Part shown: positions 6,543-7,969 of the stretch, one piece after another
Numbering within the stretch: position 1 is the first letter of the stretch
How the letters are laid out: every line of letters starts with the position of its first letter
Origin: Nanohaloarchaea archaeon PL-Br10_U2g27
Lineage (GTDB): Archaea > Nanohalarchaeota > Nanosalinia > Nanosalinales > Nanosalinaceae
Assembly: GCA_001564035.1 (NCBI GenBank)
Contig: LKMX01000030.1
Span: 1 to 7,969 of the forward strand
Direction: 5' to 3'
DNA: 7,969 bases
Position numbers and translations under genes: made by a program
The notes under the pieces: generated by a model
Databases searched by the model: none
What the model was told of the DNA's origin: nothing
The model's input: the letters and a program-made list of their open reading frames with translations, nothing else

Positions 6543-6550
6543 AAGACGAT

Positions 6551-7357
6551 TTGAAAATAGAGATACTTGGAACAGTTCAGGACGGAGGAGTACCACATCT
6601 TGGGTGTGAATGCGATGTATGTGAAGCAGCAAGAGAAGATCCTTCAAAACAACGTTACAACGCATCAATACTTTTGAAGGAGAATTCTGACTCAGATTCT
6701 ATAAGGTACTTGATCGATGCCACGCCAGATGTAAGATACCAGCTCCACGGAGAATATTTAGACGGCGTATTCATATCTCACGGCCATCTAGGCCACATAA
6801 ACGGCCTTCTACACTTTGGAGAGGAAGGAAGGGATGCAGAAATGATACCTGTTTACGTATCCGACAAAGCAAAGGAATACATCTCAAAAAACGATCCGTT
6901 CAGAATACTGATAGACAAAAACAATATAGACCTGATAACATTCAACGACGGAGACAGTCAAAGCATCCAAGGAGCAAACCTACAAGCAATAGAAGTAATC
7001 CACACAGGAGTAAACACCGACACACTCGCATTCATGATCAGAGGAGAAAACAAAAACGTATTCTACATGAGCGACATCCACGAATGGACAGAAGAAACAC
7101 TAGGCCTAGTAAAAGAAGCCGACATAGCAATAATTGACGGCACATTCTGGGACAAAGAAGAAATAGACCGATACCACGAAGTACCACACCCAGTAATCAA
7201 AGAAACAATGCACAAAACAGAAAACTGGGACACAGAAATCATCTTCACACACCTCAACCACACCAACCCAGCACTAAGGCCTAACACCGAAGAAAGAAAA
7301 GAACTCGAAGAACGCGGCTTCAAAATAGCAGAAAGAGGAATGGAACTCGAGATTTAG
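6551..7357 (+). CDS. PqqB/PhnP-like metallo-beta-lactamase-fold hydrolase
   Basis: This 268-residue soluble protein has the metallo-beta-lactamase fold. Its N-terminus (Leu-Gly-Thr-Val-Gln-Asp-Gly-Gly-Val-Pro) resembles the PqqB/PhnP branch. It is followed by Cys19-x-Cys21-x2-Cys24, which in PhnP-like proteins contributes to a structural zinc site. The metal motif is His77-x-His79-x2-His82 with Gly81 in place of the usual Asp of HxHxDH. Further candidate ligands are His151, Asp175 (Met-Ser-Asp-Ile-His) and His234/His237 (Thr-His-Leu-Asn-His-Thr-Asn-Pro). The missing Asp leaves its second metal site doubtful, so one-metal or altered chemistry is possible; I recall Gly here as common in PqqB-like relatives. 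No other PQQ or phosphonate genes are nearby, so neither role should be assigned. The start is TTG behind a strong ribosome binding site. It probably forms a pair with the gene starting one base after its stop. Confidence 0.85.
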   Translation: MKIEILGTVQDGGVPHLGCECDVCEAAREDPSKQRYNASILLKENSDSDSIRYLIDATPDVRYQLHGEYLDGVFISHGHLGHINGLLHFGEEGRDAEMIPVYVSDKAKEYISKNDPFRILIDKNNIDLITFNDGDSQSIQGANLQAIEVIHTGVNTDTLAFMIRGENKNVFYMSDIHEWTEETLGLVKEADIAIIDGTFWDKEEIDRYHEVPHPVIKETMHKTENWDTEIIFTHLNHTNPALRPNTEERKELEERGFKIAERGMELEI

Positions 7358-7358
7358 A

Positions 7359-7820
7359 ATGTCTAATCCTCCTAAAATACCTGCGAGAGTTCAAGAATTT
7401 CTGGAAAGAAATATAGACGTACAAAATGAACTTTCAGCGCTTGAGAGAGAAGTAATAGATTTAGAAATTAGTTTTTTTGGAATTAAAAATAGGAGGAAAA
7501 TTTCAGAGCTTAATGATACGTACAGAAAGTTAGCGAAGCAAGCGTCCATACTTAACAAATCTCAGGTTAGCCCTGATTCGATAGAACAGCTTGAGGGAGT
7601 TAGCGAATTTTCTAAGAAAGATTTCGCTGAGTTTATGCAGTTCAAACAAGGAGGAGCTCTGGATCCACATTATGATAGACTTTTGAATCTCTCAGAATCA
7701 ATTGATCGCAGGCTAGTAGCTAAGAAAAGTGAGATGAATACTCGTGCAAGCATTTTGATTTCCTTAATGGCAGTCTTCATTTCACTAATAGGATTTTTCA
7801 GCTCTCGGTTAATAATCTAA
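7359..7820 (+). CDS. Small coiled-coil protein with C-terminal membrane anchor, function unknown
   Basis: I do not recognise a family. The 153-residue product is largely charged and probably helical: residues 10-66 and 105-127 have heptad-like spacing suggestive of coiled coil. A single hydrophobic segment at about 130-148 (Ser-Ile-Leu-Ile-Ser-Leu-Met-Ala-Val-Phe...) is preceded by basic residues and followed by only a few residues. This is the layout of a tail-anchored protein with its body in the cytoplasm. The ATG lies one base after the MBL stop codon with no evident Shine-Dalgarno or TATA-like box, so translational coupling is likely. Base use differs from the genes to its left: more T-ending codons, a TTTTTTT run near 7470, and no AGGCCT palindrome. 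This hints at different origin or weaker selection. Its last 23 bases overlap the end of the - strand gene. Confidence 0.7.
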   Translation: MSNPPKIPARVQEFLERNIDVQNELSALEREVIDLEISFFGIKNRRKISELNDTYRKLAKQASILNKSQVSPDSIEQLEGVSEFSKKDFAEFMQFKQGGALDPHYDRLLNLSESIDRRLVAKKSEMNTRASILISLMAVFISLIGFFSSRLII

Positions 7821-7969
7821 AATTTTGATCAATCTGAGTAGGCCATCCTTCTTTTAACTTTTCTATCCCCATTTTGATTTGAGGCCTCTTTTGTGGATTG
7901 GGCGGTTCGAGGTCGCCTGTAGCCCTGAAATCCTCGTAAGCAGGGAATCCCTTGTATTCAACGGGAGAC
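7798..7969 (-). CDS. C-terminal end of an unrecognised gene, truncated by window edge
   Basis: On the - strand an open frame enters from the right edge and runs 56 codons to a TGA at 7798-7800. The visible residues include Glu-Tyr-Lys-Gly-Phe-Pro-Ala-Tyr-Glu-Asp-Phe, then a Pro-rich Leu-Glu-Pro-Pro-Asn-Pro segment, Lys-Arg-Pro-Gln-Ile, and a charged tail ending Leu-Leu-Thr-Glu-Ser. Support for coding: no stop codons, a protein-like composition, and an Arg-Pro pair written AGG CCT as elsewhere in the window. It would converge with the tail-anchored gene and overlap it by 23 bases, which is unusual but tolerable. It could still be a chance open frame, since only 172 bases are visible. No function is assigned. 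Confidence 0.5.
   Translation of the reverse strand, partial: SPVEYKGFPAYEDFRATGDLEPPNPQKRPQIKMGIEKLKEGWPTQIDQNFRLLTES
7851..7864 (+). terminator. T-rich stretch downstream of the tail-anchored gene, possible terminator
   Basis: Two TTTT runs within CTTTTAACTTTTCT lie about 30 bases after the last + strand stop codon. No hairpin precedes them, which fits hairpin-independent archaeal termination. The stretch falls inside the putative - strand coding end, so its composition may instead reflect Lys/Leu codons on that strand. Confidence 0.3.

Larger units (their letters stand above)
6421..6550 (+). other. 130-base intergenic region between sufC and the MBL-fold gene
   Basis: No gene is seen here. 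In order it holds a short pyrimidine patch (around 6433-6440), a perfect 10-base palindrome CAATTAATTG at 6441-6450, an A-rich patch at 6458-6467, an AGGCCT palindrome at 6489-6494 inside the longer palindrome AAAGGCCTTT, a T5 run at 6493-6497 that could end the sufC transcript, a TATA-like TTTTTATC at 6493-6500, and a strong ribosome binding site before the next gene. The T5 run and the TATA-like box are the same bases, so only one role may be real. Confidence 0.5.
24..7887. repeat. Dispersed AGGCCT palindrome, 32 copies
   Basis: The hexamer AGGCCT starts at 24, 304, 460, 824, 1038, 1170, 1556, 2031, 2223, 2426, 2585, 3165, 3357, 3597, 3704, 3736, 4010, 4367, 4403, 4978, 5077, 5098, 5315, 5399, 5520, 5816, 5916, 6204, 6489, 7102, 7277 and 7882. 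By base composition one or two copies would be expected. Other AGGCCN hexamers total only about nine. Flanking bases show no fixed extension, so the unit is the 6-bp palindrome itself. Thirty copies are in the + strand genes from prf1 to the MBL gene, in all three codon phases (19, 7 and 4); one is in the 6421-6550 gap and one in the putative - strand gene end. The counts were made by eye. Confidence 0.85.

Noticed and set aside
7899..7916. T-arm-like sequence GGCGG-TTCGAGG-TCGCC suggesting a tRNA
   Set aside because: Loop and closing pair deviate from the tRNA consensus (G at loop position 60 and a T where C61 is expected). No acceptor partner for the following bases or anticodon arm was found upstream, and the stretch fits the - strand reading frame.
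1..7969. CTAG tetranucleotide frequency as an anomaly
   Set aside because: Around thirty copies are present, close to random expectation. Not an enrichment; useful only as mild evidence against a typical haloarchaeal genome, where CTAG is usually scarce.
1..7969. CRISPR array, insertion sequence or long direct repeats
   Set aside because: No spaced direct repeats, transposase-like product or terminal inverted repeats were seen on either strand.

Overview
This window looks like archaeal chromosome. The main evidence is an archaeal/eukaryotic-type class I release factor (aRF1) with a GGQ motif, TATA-like boxes about 26-27 bases upstream of several start codons (the leaderless-mRNA arrangement), and a composition that is AT-rich with an A-rich coding strand. 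The proteins are moderately acidic and mostly compact. This would suit a small-genome DPANN lineage, perhaps nanohaloarchaeal or related, but the exact lineage is an inference. CTAG is not avoided here, which argues against a typical haloarchaeon.

Layout, left to right, all on + unless stated: the 3' part of prf1 (aRF1), running off the left edge; sufB; sufD; sufS (cysteine desulfurase); sufU/iscU-like scaffold; a zinc-ribbon Nudix hydrolase overlapping sufU; sufC (ABC ATPase); a PqqB/PhnP-like metallo-beta-lactamase-fold protein; a small coiled-coil protein with a C-terminal membrane anchor; and, on the - strand at the right edge, the C-terminal end of an unrecognised gene that converges on and slightly overlaps the membrane-anchored one.

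The core is a complete minimal SUF iron-sulfur cluster assembly system. SufS takes sulfur from cysteine (PLP-Lys214, persulfide Cys350). The SufU/IscU-like protein (Cys36, Asp38, Cys61, Cys106) would relay sulfur or act as scaffold. SufB, SufD and SufC form the ATP-driven assembly complex, with the conserved SufB Cys376/Glu405 and SufD His301 equivalents in place. The gene order is unusual: sufC is separated from sufB and sufD by sufS, sufU and a Nudix gene. The cluster seems to be read from several promoters (before sufB, sufS and sufC) rather than one.

The strongest unexplained signal is at the DNA level. The 6-bp palindrome AGGCCT occurs 32 times, about once per 249 bases, where one or two would be expected by chance. 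It lies in all three codon phases and in DNA outside the annotated + strand genes. Local codon choice departs from the normal preference to create it. This resembles the highly iterated palindrome (HIP1) of cyanobacteria, but with a different word.
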